Shown: piece by piece, positions 6,030 to 14,547 of the stretch
Layout: each line of letters starts with the position of its first letter
Numbering within the stretch: the first letter of the stretch is position 1
Origin: Spirochaetaceae bacterium
Lineage (GTDB): Bacteria > Spirochaetota > Spirochaetia > Treponematales > Breznakiellaceae
NCBI GenBank assembly: GCA_031284085.1
Contig: JAITAM010000053.1
Coordinates: forward strand, 1-16,665
Reading direction: 5' to 3'
DNA length: 16,665 bases
Made by a program: the position numbers and the translations under genes
Notes under the pieces: model-generated
Seen by the model: the letters and a program-made list of their open reading frames with translations, nothing else
The model's database searches: none
Told to the model about the DNA's origin: nothing

Positions 6030-7364
6030 ATGATTACTATGAAGTTTGGAGGCAGTTCCGTTGCAGATGCAAATAGGATACGCCACGTTGTTGACATTGT
6101 CGACATGCACCGAGAGCGCACGCCGGTCGTGGTGCTTTCGGCGATGGCGGACACAACGGATCATCTGCTTGAGGCGGCGAACACCGCAATACAAACAGGC
6201 GTCGTTGGTATTGCTAAAATAACCGGGCTGCACATAAAAACAATGCAGGAGCTGGGTGTAGAGTGGATAGAAGGCGAACTGGCAATACTTTTTAATGAAT
6301 TGCATGCCTTGGTTACCGGCATAGCTCTTACCAGAGAATTAACGGGGCGTGCCAAGGATCATATTGTGTCTTTTGGGGAGCGCCTTTCGGTGCGTGTTGT
6401 TGCCGCATACTTCAACAAGCTGGACATTCAGGCTAAAGCCATTGATGCGTGGGATATAGGTTTTGTTTCGGACTCTAACTTTACCGCCGCAGATCTTTTC
6501 AAGGAAAGTTGGACTGCTATTCCAAAGTACATAAATCCTGTTTTGGAGGCCGGTTTTCTCCCGGTGGTAACTGGTTTTATTGCCAAAGACGGTTCGGGTA
6601 GAATCACTACATTAGGACGCGGCGGGTCGGACAGGAGTGCGACTATTATTGCCGCTGCATGCGGCGCTGAAGAAGCGCAGGTATGGAAAGATGTCGACGG
6701 TATATTGACGGCTGATCCTCGTATTGTTCCGGATGCCCGCCCGGTAAAAGAAGTTACCTACGATGAAGCTGCTGAATTGGCTTACTTTGGCGCTCAGGTA
6801 CTGCATCCGCGCGCCATGCGTCCTTGTATGAATACCGGCACGCCGGTATTGGTTAAGAATTCGTATAACCCTCGTGCGCCGGGGACGCGCATAGTACCGA
6901 CATTGGCAGAGCGTCCGCAACCAGTCGTTGCAATTAGCACGCGGAAAAACATACTTTTGGTTGATATTGTATCGACTCGTATGTTAGGGCAAGCGGGATT
7001 TTTGTCCGGCGTATTCTTGTGCTTTGCTCAACAAGGTATTTCTGTGGATATGGTTGCTACCAGTGAAGTGTCCATCTCGCTGACTTTGGATATAGCCTAT
7101 GACATCACCGCATTAACTGAAGAACTTTCTAAGATCGCCTCGGTAGCAGTTAAAACCGGCAAAGCCATTGTAACTATTATTGGAAATGTACGCCGATCTT
7201 CTGAAATATTAAAGAGAGCTTTCGGGTTGTGCGAAAAACTCAATATACAAGTCCAGATGATCTCTCAAGGGGCAAGCAAGGTCAATATTAGCTTTATTGT
7301 AAATGAAGAGCAAGCAACAGAGGTAGTTCGAGGATTGCATCAGGAATTTTTTGGTATTTCATGA
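6030..7364 (+). CDS. lysC: Aspartate kinase, monofunctional
   Basis: Phosphorylates aspartate, opening the pathway to lysine, threonine, methionine and diaminopimelate. It has 444 residues from the chosen ATG, which has GGAGG (6018-6022) seven bases upstream; the frame is open further upstream into the 84-bp repeats, but that part is repeat sequence. The kinase domain shows MKFGGSSV (4-11), SFGERLS (114-120), TTLGRGGSDRSAT (193-205) and VWKDVDGILTADPRIV (218-233). Two ACT domains follow (about 308-370 and 375-444), including QAGFLSGVFLCF and MISQGASKVNISFIV, the usual site of feedback inhibition by lysine or threonine (family knowledge). Length and lack of a dehydrogenase domain fit the monofunctional E. 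coli LysC class. A GAAAAGCTTTTG palindrome spans the stop, but no clear terminator follows. Confidence 0.96.
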   Translation: MITMKFGGSSVADANRIRHVVDIVDMHRERTPVVVLSAMADTTDHLLEAANTAIQTGVVGIAKITGLHIKTMQELGVEWIEGELAILFNELHALVTGIALTRELTGRAKDHIVSFGERLSVRVVAAYFNKLDIQAKAIDAWDIGFVSDSNFTAADLFKESWTAIPKYINPVLEAGFLPVVTGFIAKDGSGRITTLGRGGSDRSATIIAAACGAEEAQVWKDVDGILTADPRIVPDARPVKEVTYDEAAELAYFGAQVLHPRAMRPCMNTGTPVLVKNSYNPRAPGTRIVPTLAERPQPVVAISTRKNILLVDIVSTRMLGQAGFLSGVFLCFAQQGISVDMVATSEVSISLTLDIAYDITALTEELSKIASVAVKTGKAIVTIIGNVRRSSEILKRAFGLCEKLNIQVQMISQGASKVNISFIVNEEQATEVVRGLHQEFFGIS

Positions 7365-7495
7365 AAAGCTTTTGTTGTTCAAGCGTATACAAAGCAAAGC
7401 GTTCCGCCACTCTTCACAAGAGCAGTCGCTCATGCGTCTTAAAAAGAGTGTATTGTATTTTACAACAGTATCAATGCAGTCAAAGCTTTCATCTT

Positions 7496-8416
7496 TTAGT
7501 AAGATACTCTGTTTCTTCCGGATTTCTTAGCATTGTATAGATGAACATCAGCACGAGTTATAAACTCTTCAATACTATCATTTTCTTGAGGAATAAGAGA
7601 TGCAACCCCTAAACTTATAGTAACGGTGGTGATAATTTTTCCATCGGCAGTAGGAACTCGTAACGCTTCCACAGCGGCGCGTAGCTTTTCAGCAACATGT
7701 ACCGCACCATCTAGATTGGTATCCGGCAATATTACCGCAAATTCTTCACCGCCAATCCGAGCGCACATATCAGTAGGACGCATCACCGTTGTTGCTAATA
7801 CATGAGCCACCGCTTTAAGAAGAGCATCGCCATGAGGATGGCCATAGGTATCGTTATAACTCTTGAATTTATCAATATCAATCATTAAAGATGAAAGAGG
7901 CTGATGTTCGCGCAAAGCCCGCCGCCATTCTATGACAATACGGTCGTCAAAATACCGGCGATTAGGAATGTTAGTAAGTCCGTCCATTATCCCACGTTGC
8001 TCAACAATACGAAATTGTTGTACTATTTGTATATGCGTTTTTATTCGTGCCTTTAACACTCTTGTATTGAATGGTATTTTAATATAATCCACTGCACCAA
8101 GTAGAAATCCCTTTTCTTCATTATCTATATCATTGAAGCTGCTAACAATAATAACCGGAATATGTGATATTTCCGATATATTTTTCATGGTTGACAGCAG
8201 TTCAAATCCATTCATATCAGACGTAACAATATAAAGTAAAATTAAATCTGGTTTTTCTTTAATAGCTTGCTCTAGAGCAACCATATCTAATTTTGCAAAA
8301 GAAATAGTGTAATCAGGAGAAAGAAGAGTATCCACTATCATTGACTCTGATTTTTCATCAGCAATTACTAAAATGTTATTCCTTTCTATAGGAATTTCTT
8401 TTAAGAAAATATCCAT
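7496..8416 (-). CDS. Diguanylate cyclase with degenerate receiver domain
   Basis: A 306-aa cytoplasmic signalling protein with an N-terminal receiver domain (about 13-130) and a C-terminal GGDEF domain (about 142-306). The GGDEF domain looks active: GGEEF at 222-226, the metal-binding Asp of MIDIDKFK at 180, and an intact inhibitory I-site RPTD (213-216) five residues before GGEEF. It should make cyclic di-GMP from GTP with product inhibition. The receiver is unusual. The phospho-acceptor Asp is replaced by Tyr62 (ILLYIVTSDMNGFEL), and the N-terminal acidic pair reads A-D (19-20). The conserved Lys113 and Ser92/Ser93 remain. Classical phosphorelay control is therefore unlikely. It stands alone, convergent with lysC and upstream in direction from nothing obvious. 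The ribosome site is weak. Confidence 0.93.
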   Translation of the reverse strand: MDIFLKEIPIERNNILVIADEKSESMIVDTLLSPDYTISFAKLDMVALEQAIKEKPDLILLYIVTSDMNGFELLSTMKNISEISHIPVIIVSSFNDIDNEEKGFLLGAVDYIKIPFNTRVLKARIKTHIQIVQQFRIVEQRGIMDGLTNIPNRRYFDDRIVIEWRRALREHQPLSSLMIDIDKFKSYNDTYGHPHGDALLKAVAHVLATTVMRPTDMCARIGGEEFAVILPDTNLDGAVHVAEKLRAAVEALRVPTADGKIITTVTISLGVASLIPQENDSIEEFITRADVHLYNAKKSGRNRVSY

Positions 8417-9046
8417 CTGTACCGACTTTTCACCACCAAAATTAGAATACTATTTTTTTCATCGGAATCTTCTTCTTAAAAATCTTTTGGGTAGAAATAT
8501 TAAGAATAATAAGATAGATAGACAAAAATCTATCGTTGTTCCGGCACCGTCAAAACATTATTTTTTCATGGCTATTGAAGCTCTTACTATATAGTATCAT
8601 TCGACATTTATTAAAATCTCTTGTTGCTGATCGTCTTAACCTTAAAGTTATGTAAGGTAGTCTATCATACTCTCATAGCTTTTGTAAATAGATATTCGGT
8701 GATAAAACAAGATAAAAACTATTTGCTCTCGATTGAAGGATTGGCATCAAGACATTTGGATACTATAAAAAGCATAAACATGGCCTTAAAAATCTTCAAG
8801 TCAACAATACTGGAGGCACAGAAACAAAGACATTCCTAGCAATGTTCCGTATGATTCTGGAAGATAACCTGATGGAAAAGATAAGACGAGCGGCATTTCA
8901 GGCTAAAAATAAAATATTTTTAGTCTACGCGGAAAAGACAGGCATACCGAAATACCGTACTCAGCTCAGAACAAAACTAGTTCCTTAAAATAATTACACA
9001 GAGTAGCGGTACAAAAAGAGGGAGTTGACCAGAACATCAATATACG
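8417..9046. other. AT-rich spacer between fliP and the cyclase gene
   Basis: I see no recognisable gene over 630 bp and no fliQ-like sequence on the minus strand after fliP. Small structures are present: GATAGAT (8513-8519) with ATCTATC (8528-8534), and a 10-bp palindrome ACTATATAGT (8586-8595). Short plus-strand open frames exist at 8621-8839 and 8842-8988. The first has no ribosome site or plausible composition; the second is listed separately. The stretch could be the decayed remains of genes. Confidence 0.5.
8842..8988 (+). CDS. Possible 48-residue orphan peptide or gene remnant
   Basis: The frame encodes 48 residues: a helical, charged first half (MILEDNLMEKIRRAAFQAKN), then IFLVYAEKTGIPKYR and a basic end. 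The residue composition looks protein-like, but there is no good ribosome site (only a weak GGAG about 28 bases upstream) and no recognised family. It may be a fragment of a decayed gene. I am not confident that it is expressed. Confidence 0.2.
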   Translation: MFRMILEDNLMEKIRRAAFQAKNKIFLVYAEKTGIPKYRTQLRTKLVP

Positions 9047-9853
9047 TTACATAAACGATTGTACAATCTGACTAGTCAGCAATCCCCAACCGTCTACCAA
9101 AATAAACAAAATCAGCTTGAATGGCATAGAAATCATAACCGGCGGCAGCATGATCATACCCATAGACATAAGCGCACTGGCTACGACCATGTCGATCACA
9201 ATGAAGGGAATAAAAAGCAAAATACCTATATTGAAGGCGACAGTCAGTTCATTCAAAATGAAAGCCGGAATTAAAATATAGGTCGGCACATCAGCGAGCG
9301 TCTCGGGCCTGTCAAGCCCACGCATCGTCATAAAGAGACGAATATTGTCCGGATTATTGTACATCTGTTGGTACATAAAAAGACGCAAAGGTGCTTCGGC
9401 TTCTCGGTAAGCTGTCTCCACCGAAATAGTACCTTCAGACAAAGGCTTAAATGCGTTGTTGTAGATCGTCTCAAAAGTCGGCCACATAACAAAAATAGTT
9501 AAAAAAAGGGATATACCTAACAAAACTTGATTAGGCGGTACTTGTTGTAAAGACAGTGCTCGTTTGATGAAATCAAATACAATAGAAATACGCAAAAAGC
9601 TTGTCATCAGAATGATGATACTCGGTGCTAATGATAACACTGTAAGGAGAAGGAGTAGTTGCAGAGAAAAAGCAACTTCCTGTCCGGATTCCGGATTGCG
9701 TATAGTAAGATCAATAAAAGGGATTGTTGTTGGTTGAGCTGGAGTGGGAATATTCATGGTACTTGGCACAGACATATCCGGGAAAGGCGATAATTGCGCC
9801 GGTAGTGGCAGAATACTCACAACAAGCATCACAACAAGCGCTATAAGGTGCAT
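9047..9853 (-). CDS. fliP: Flagellar export apparatus protein FliP
   Basis: Core inner-membrane subunit of the flagellar type III export gate, which assembles with FliQ and FliR. The 268 aa start with a cleavable signal peptide (about 1-20), as usual for FliP. Four membrane segments follow. Family motifs are TSFLRISIVF (84-93), QVPPNQVLLGISLFLT (104-119), IPAFILNELTVAFNIG (195-210) and MGMIMLPPVMISMPFKL (231-247). The ATG directly follows the fliO stop (TAA then ATG), so translation is probably coupled. It is the last flagellar gene of this run. The usual next gene, fliQ, is missing. Confidence 0.97.
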   Translation of the reverse strand: MHLIALVVMLVVSILPLPAQLSPFPDMSVPSTMNIPTPAQPTTIPFIDLTIRNPESGQEVAFSLQLLLLLTVLSLAPSIIILMTSFLRISIVFDFIKRALSLQQVPPNQVLLGISLFLTIFVMWPTFETIYNNAFKPLSEGTISVETAYREAEAPLRLFMYQQMYNNPDNIRLFMTMRGLDRPETLADVPTYILIPAFILNELTVAFNIGILLFIPFIVIDMVVASALMSMGMIMLPPVMISMPFKLILFILVDGWGLLTSQIVQSFM

Positions 9854-10438
9854 TTACAGAAGCCTCCTGATTTTTTCCCTGTTTTTACGAATACTGTCAG
9901 TTTTTGGAGTCTTATCCTTTTGTTCTTTGGAACCGGTTAAATCTTGCAAGAGACGTGAGAAGTTAAGCATTTTTCCGGATATTTCGCTTTGCCTTTGTGA
10001 AGCATCAAGAAGCATAGCATCGACTGTTTCTTGATCAGTGATTTCAGCTATGAGGGAAACGCCGTTTTCTGCAGCGCCGACAAGCCACGCTTTAGTTCCC
10101 ACAGCAACAATATGAACTGAACGGCCTGTTACCAAAGAAGCGCCGGCGAGCACTTTAAGATGTGGACTTTCTTTAACAGAAGTTCGCACAATACGTTTAA
10201 GGAAGAAAATCGTCCCATAAATTACCACAGCAACCACTGCTAAGACTAAAATCGTCCGAAATACGGTCCAAACAGATAAGGCCTGTGATCCGGTAGTGAC
10301 GGTTCCGGTATCATTTGCGATAATAAAGCTACGCTCACGATCTTCTATAGCATTGTCATCGGTCTGTGCCAATACTCTAACATTACAGAACGTGGTAGCA
10401 ATAAAAACAATACAAAGGATTTTCAAATGATGTTGCAT
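9854..10438 (-). CDS. fliO: Flagellar biosynthesis protein FliO/FliZ
   Basis: A 194-aa membrane protein between fliY and fliP, the place of FliO (also called FliZ or orf304 in treponemes). FliO helps assemble the FliP ring in the export gate. An N-terminal signal peptide (about 1-24, ending VLAQ) is followed by a membrane helix (about 57-80, WTVFRTILVLAVVAVVIYGT). The basic KRIVRTSVKE follows, then a cytoplasmic domain with HLKVLAGASLVTGRSVHIVAVGTKAWLVG-type beta strands typical of the FliO fold. The C-terminus is charged and probably disordered. Its ATG abuts the fliY stop (TAG then ATG) and its stop abuts the fliP ATG. Sequence is poorly conserved in this family, so the call relies partly on position. 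Confidence 0.88.
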   Translation of the reverse strand: MQHHLKILCIVFIATTFCNVRVLAQTDDNAIEDRERSFIIANDTGTVTTGSQALSVWTVFRTILVLAVVAVVIYGTIFFLKRIVRTSVKESPHLKVLAGASLVTGRSVHIVAVGTKAWLVGAAENGVSLIAEITDQETVDAMLLDASQRQSEISGKMLNFSRLLQDLTGSKEQKDKTPKTDSIRKNREKIRRLL

Positions 10439-11521
10439 CTAGTCACTTGTTCTTTCTGAAGGAGAAACGATCTCGGTTACACGGACACCGAAATTTTCAT
10501 CAATGACAACTACTTCACCTTTAGCAATGAGTTTATGATTCACCAATATATCAACCGGTTCACCTGCCAGTTTATCAAGTTCTATAATTGTACCTTCACC
10601 CATACCTAAAATTTCTTTAATCAATTTTTTTGTTCGTCCCAATTCGACCGTCATTTCCATGTATACATCGACAATTAAGCCGATATTTCCTTGTTCTTGC
10701 GGAATTGTCCGCGGGGTCAAATTGGGGAATTGAACCGGCTGAACATTAGTCGGTGTACCCATACCTTGCATACCTCCCATCATATTTCCTCCCATCATCC
10801 CTGTGTTAGGCATACTTTGCATCCCACTCGTTACTCCACTTGCCGCCGGCTGAGCAGCTTGTGAAGTGCTTCCAGTATTGAGAGCATGAGCAATTGCACT
10901 AGATACACTGGTACCAAAGACTTCCCATAATTGTTGAGGGCTACCCTTCCCCATATCTATTTTATAGGCTGCAACTAAGAATGTATCGGATGGTAAGGCT
11001 GCTACTGCTTTGGGGACATTACTTGTTTCAGGCGACAGCGATGCTATGGATTTATTACCAGTTTTGTTGGTAAGTGCGGTTATTTGTGTTCCCACCATAG
11101 TTGAAATAACTTCACCTATGACAGAAAGAGCCATGTCATCCATTTGTATATCTGTTTCATGAGTCATAATACTAGCAATAGTTTTTGACATATCTTCACC
11201 CATGATAAAGCTATGTTCGCCCGGAAATCCGGAAGAGTAGTCTGTTTTAATAAAAGTTACCGTACTGGGGAGCTGTTCTAAGAGGTTATCACGTGTTGTA
11301 AATGAAAGTTCCGGACCGGTAAGTGATACCGGAAACCCAAGAAAAGTCGAAAAATTAGAAGATTGATTTTGAAGTGTAGTGGACAAAAAATTTGAAAGAG
11401 CTGTACGCTCATTCTCATCACCATGGGCTGCTCCCCCTGCAGGAGCAGAACCATCATCTATATTCATTCCACCTAATAACGCATCTATTTCAGATTGTGA
11501 CAGAGCACCATCACTCATCAT
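10439..11521 (-). CDS. fliY: Flagellar motor switch protein FliY (FliN-type with CheC-like domain)
   Basis: Component of the cytoplasmic C-ring that controls rotation direction. In order over 360 aa: an N-terminal SQSEIDALLGG motif (8-18), like the CheY-phosphate-binding peptide of FliM; a CheC/FliY-like middle domain (about 40-215); a Gly/Met-rich flexible linker (about 234-254); and a C-terminal SpoA/FliN domain (about 283-352) with VDVYMEMTVELGRTKK and VNHKLIAKGEVVVIDENFGV. In CheC phosphatases the helix motif is ExxN; here IGEVISTMVG reads ExxS at 137-140, so phosphatase activity toward CheY-P is doubtful on this side (inference). The start overlaps the fliM stop by 4 bp (ATGA type), giving tight coupling. 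Confidence 0.94.
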   Translation of the reverse strand: MMSDGALSQSEIDALLGGMNIDDGSAPAGGAAHGDENERTALSNFLSTTLQNQSSNFSTFLGFPVSLTGPELSFTTRDNLLEQLPSTVTFIKTDYSSGFPGEHSFIMGEDMSKTIASIMTHETDIQMDDMALSVIGEVISTMVGTQITALTNKTGNKSIASLSPETSNVPKAVAALPSDTFLVAAYKIDMGKGSPQQLWEVFGTSVSSAIAHALNTGSTSQAAQPAASGVTSGMQSMPNTGMMGGNMMGGMQGMGTPTNVQPVQFPNLTPRTIPQEQGNIGLIVDVYMEMTVELGRTKKLIKEILGMGEGTIIELDKLAGEPVDILVNHKLIAKGEVVVIDENFGVRVTEIVSPSERTSD

Positions 11522-12552
11522 AAGGTCTCCTCTCCTTCATTAGTCAGACTTTCTAAATCAGCCTGCTCTATTTCTGCAGTTTTCTTGATGATCTGCACTG
11601 CCATCTTTTTTCCGATAACACCAGGCCGACATAGAAATTTTTTCTTATTACCAATGTTGAGAGAATAAGGATCGCCGACACGGGTATTATAAAGGCGAAT
11701 TACATCCCCCGGCCGTAATGTCAGCACATCCCGTACCGACACTTGTATTTTCCCTATTTCGGCCACCACATTCACATCAACTGTTGCCAATTTTTCTTTA
11801 AGTATATTCAAGTTTTCAGTTGTAGTGCCTCGGCGAACCGATGAATACCAAAATTGTGCAGATAATTTTCCAATTATAGGTTCGATAGTAAGGTAGGGAA
11901 TACAGAAGTTCATCATGCCTTCAACCTCACCTACTTTGGTTTCCAAAGTAACCAGAACAACCATCTCGGTTGGTGGTACAATTTGGGCAAATTGTGGATT
12001 CGTGTCAATTTGCCCAAGCCGAGGCCGCAGATCAATAACTGTGGTCCACGCTTCACGCATATTCCCCAAAATCCGGACTATGATTCCTTCCATAACCGAA
12101 GTTTCAATATCGGTAAGTTCATGTTGAGCTTTTGCTCCTTCACCTGACCCCCCGAAAAGCCGGTCTATAATAGAAAAAGTAATAGCCGGATCTACTTCTA
12201 AAATAGCATTTCCTTTAAGAGGATCCATATTGATAATTGCCAAAGTAGTCGGCGTAGGTATGGACCGGATAAATTCTTCATAAGTAAGCTGATCTACTGA
12301 GGCAACATGAACATGGACCATGCTACGAAGGTTAGCTGAGAGACTCGTTGTTGTCAGTCGGGCAAAAGTATCATGCATGATTGAAACAGTACGAATCTGC
12401 TCCTTAGAAAATTTATCAGGACGCTTAAAATCATAAACTTTTATTTTGCGGCGAGTCTCGGTAACAGGCTTGAACGATTCAGGCTCTGGTTCGCCTGCAT
12501 TTATCGCGGTAAGAAGCTGATCAATTTCGTCCTGGGACAGAACTTCTGTCAT
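11518..12552 (-). CDS. fliM: Flagellar motor switch protein FliM
   Basis: C-ring protein that binds phosphorylated CheY and switches rotation. At 344 aa it begins with LSQDEIDQLL (5-14), the conserved CheY-P-binding peptide. The middle CheC-like domain (about 40-240) contains the FGGSGEG loop (133-139) that contacts FliG. The C-terminal SpoA domain (about 255-330) includes VSVRDVLTLRPGDVIRL and GVIGKKMAVQI. It is separated from fliL by 105 bp, the only sizeable gap in the cluster. A strong AAAGGAGGAGGGG stretch on the minus strand is about 20 bases from the ATG, too far for a normal ribosome site. A T7 run directly precedes the start. No upstream in-frame start would shorten this distance. 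Confidence 0.97.
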   Translation of the reverse strand: MTEVLSQDEIDQLLTAINAGEPEPESFKPVTETRRKIKVYDFKRPDKFSKEQIRTVSIMHDTFARLTTTSLSANLRSMVHVHVASVDQLTYEEFIRSIPTPTTLAIINMDPLKGNAILEVDPAITFSIIDRLFGGSGEGAKAQHELTDIETSVMEGIIVRILGNMREAWTTVIDLRPRLGQIDTNPQFAQIVPPTEMVVLVTLETKVGEVEGMMNFCIPYLTIEPIIGKLSAQFWYSSVRRGTTTENLNILKEKLATVDVNVVAEIGKIQVSVRDVLTLRPGDVIRLYNTRVGDPYSLNIGNKKKFLCRPGVIGKKMAVQIIKKTAEIEQADLESLTNEGEETL

Positions 12553-12657
12553 AAAAAAACGGCGCGGTAGCCCCTCCTCCTTTACAAATTACTATCTACC
12601 TAATTCGACGGTTTATTTTGCGTCCTCTGCCTCAATCAAAGACAAAACGGACCATGC

Positions 12658-13209
12658 TCACATTTCTGATACACTCAACTGATTAAAGGTAATGTTACGA
12701 ACCTTTGCCGTATCTAGTACTTGGGTATTTAATTTTTCTATAATATCCTGCTTCAACCGGCCTTCGTTTTCCGGCGCCAACTCAGCAGCACTTTTTGAAC
12801 TAAAATAGCGTCTGGTAAAATCACGCAATTCATATTGCCGGTTAACAATTTCGGTTTGAGCGGCTGCGTCATTCAAGGTATACCCAAGTATCATATCAAC
12901 TACTACTGCATGTGGAACTGCATCTTTAGTAGTTGCCCGCACCGGACCTATAATAGTTGACCATGCATACTGAGGTCTGGTGCCAATATACGGAGAACTA
13001 TCCGGAATCGCAGTTTGCGATTGTCCGCCTTTGTTAAGTATATTAAACACTATCACAGTAATAGTAACAATGACTATAAGCGCGCCAAGTCCTATAGCAA
13101 CAAATTTGAGCAAAGTAGGCAAAAGCGCGGCTAATTTAGAAGGTTTTTTTTGAGTGGTACCTTCTCCACTTTCTTCTTCATTAAGACCAAGATCGTCGTT
13201 GTCAGACAT
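12658..13209 (-). CDS. fliL: Flagellar basal body-associated protein FliL
   Basis: Single-pass inner-membrane protein that rings the stator units and supports torque generation. Its 183 aa comprise an acidic cytoplasmic N-terminus (1-25), a membrane helix (about 34-57, KFVAIGLGALIVIVTITVIV), and a periplasmic domain (about 75-183) with the family pattern VVVDMILGYTLND...RQYELRDFTRRYFSSKSAAEL and a C-terminal DIIEKLNTQVL segment. A GGGGGA ribosome site precedes the ATG. It is the first gene of this minus-strand run. Spirochaetal operons normally have motA and motB directly upstream, but none is present here. Confidence 0.95.
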   Translation of the reverse strand: MSDNDDLGLNEEESGEGTTQKKPSKLAALLPTLLKFVAIGLGALIVIVTITVIVFNILNKGGQSQTAIPDSSPYIGTRPQYAWSTIIGPVRATTKDAVPHAVVVDMILGYTLNDAAAQTEIVNRQYELRDFTRRYFSSKSAAELAPENEGRLKQDIIEKLNTQVLDTAKVRNITFNQLSVSEM

Positions 13210-13219
13210 ATCGTCCCCC

Positions 13220-13231
13220 TACGATATCGTA
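13220..13231. promoter_or_regulatory. 12-bp perfect palindrome upstream of fliL
   Basis: TACGATATCGTA is an exact palindrome about 10 bp before the fliL start codon, directly upstream of its ribosome site. It could be an operator or could affect translation initiation. Further upstream on the minus strand, TATTAT (13258-13263 region) may serve as a -10 without a good -35. Confidence 0.35.
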
Positions 13232-13998
13232 CTTAAAAGCACTTTCATATTTTCGGCTTATAATACATCGTTGTTTAACTATTTTTCCGGGTATTCTTCG
13301 CCGTCTTTCCTATTAAATATGACCGGTAAGGAGGGTGAATGTCAAGCACTTCTGTTGAAATATAGAAACCATGAAAGATAATTGCAATAACCTGAGTTCG
13401 ACAGAATAAAAAACCTTCTACCCGAATCTGGTATAATACCAAAACATACACCATACAAGAAACGGGAGCGGTTCCTTATGGACGAAGACTCTATAACAAG
13501 AATCTATCATCTTCCTATTCTACTTCCAACGATTAGTATTGTTTCGACTGGTATTATCAGCGGCATACTTAGGCCTCAAATAAAGGGTGATGGGCAGCCT
13601 GCAGGCAATGATGATTATTGTTTGGATGGGCGTATACGAGGCAGATATAAAACCCATCCTCCATAAGCCCTTAAGAATTAAGACGTTTTGCTACCTACGG
13701 TAAGCGGAAACTTGTAGCTAATGCTACGCGGCTCATTAAGTAACAAGCGTACTATGAGAATAACAGGTTACAACGTTGAGTGTGTACGTCTCGTCAGACA
13801 ATGCTAGAAATCGAAATACCAGTTTCTTGGGCATGTTCTCCGTAAGGAGATATAACTCCATTCTCTGCCTGTCAGTCTCAGAGCTGCACCGACACGTAGA
13901 GAACTTTTGCCTATGGTATAGGGAGAAACAGCCTTGCCTGCTGCCTGAAAGCTTAAAACCTCTTCCCTTCATCTTTTTTTCACGATATACTCTAAACT
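13232..13998. other. Non-coding spacer between fliL and the 13999 gene
   Basis: No recognisable gene lies in about 770 bp. A 62-codon open frame at 13478-13666 has GGGAG near its start and an ATG, but its composition is poor and it matches nothing I know. A GGTATAATACC palindrome at 13431-13440 contains a good -10 hexamer without a convincing -35. A small stem-loop, GTAGC-TAAT-GCTAC, lies at 13714-13727. No motB remnant is seen on the minus strand. The region may be decayed mobile or duplicated DNA. Confidence 0.45.
13986..13991 (+). promoter_or_regulatory. -10 element placing transcription start at the ATG
   Basis: TATACT sits eight bases before the ATG of the 13999 gene, with a weak pyrimidine-rich -35 region. 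If used, transcription would start at or next to the ATG, producing a leaderless mRNA. There is no Shine-Dalgarno site in front of this ATG, which fits. Confidence 0.4.
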
Positions 13999-14547
13999 AT
14001 GATTCAACGGTATTTTTGTGTATGGAGTTTTATCATAATCTTTTGCGCCGGCTTTGTGTTGCAGGCGCAAGAGCAGGAGTATGCGCCGCTTTCCCGTTCT
14101 TTCCGAAACTTGTCGTTAGGAATAGGGCTTGATGAACTTAAAGCGGCTTTGCAGCAAGATGAATTGTTTTTATTCCGTGGAGACCGAGATGTATCGCTCT
14201 TGCCTTTCCGAGATGAAAGTCTTGTTGAAACAACCGGCACTTCATTTGTCCGGCGTGCTTTGTTTCAGCTCCGTGATGGGCAGGTCTTTATCATGTCTTT
14301 TACCCTGAATACGCAGCTCATCGATCACTACAGTGTCTTTACTTCGTTAGTACAAAAGTATGGAGAACCGGCAGAACTCGATCCTAAACAGACGATTTGG
14401 GAGTCAGAGGGGACTCGGATAGCGCTTGAGAGGCCGCTCACGATTAAATACATCGACACTCAAATCTTCAATGAAATAAGGAATGAATCTCAGACAGATG
14501 AGTCCGACTTTCTACAGTTACGCGAAGGTTTTTTGAATGAATTTTAG
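13999..14547 (+). CDS. Exported hypothetical protein
   Basis: A 182-aa protein I cannot assign to a named family. It starts with a signal peptide (about 1-23, basic start, hydrophobic FIIIFCAGFVLQAQ), so it probably acts in the periplasm. The mature part shows FRNLSLGIGLDELKAALQQD (35-54), a pattern seen in small periplasmic spirochaetal proteins that use a helix after a short amphipathic strand. It ends with a YGEPAELDPK...WESEGTRIALERPLTIKYID segment (121-153). The layout suggests a small alpha/beta domain. No lipobox is evident. No ribosome site precedes the ATG. The last 11 bases overlap the start of the DUF192 gene, so the two are probably translated together and may work together. Confidence 0.75.
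   Translation: MIQRYFCVWSFIIIFCAGFVLQAQEQEYAPLSRSFRNLSLGIGLDELKAALQQDELFLFRGDRDVSLLPFRDESLVETTGTSFVRRALFQLRDGQVFIMSFTLNTQLIDHYSVFTSLVQKYGEPAELDPKQTIWESEGTRIALERPLTIKYIDTQIFNEIRNESQTDESDFLQLREGFLNEF

Noticed and set aside
5895..6305. Minus-strand frame over the 84-bp repeats and the lysC start
   Set aside because: It is interrupted by a stop inside the repeats and runs antisense to lysC.
13478..13666. 62-codon open frame in the spacer
   Set aside because: It has a weak GGAG site but no recognisable features and no conserved context.
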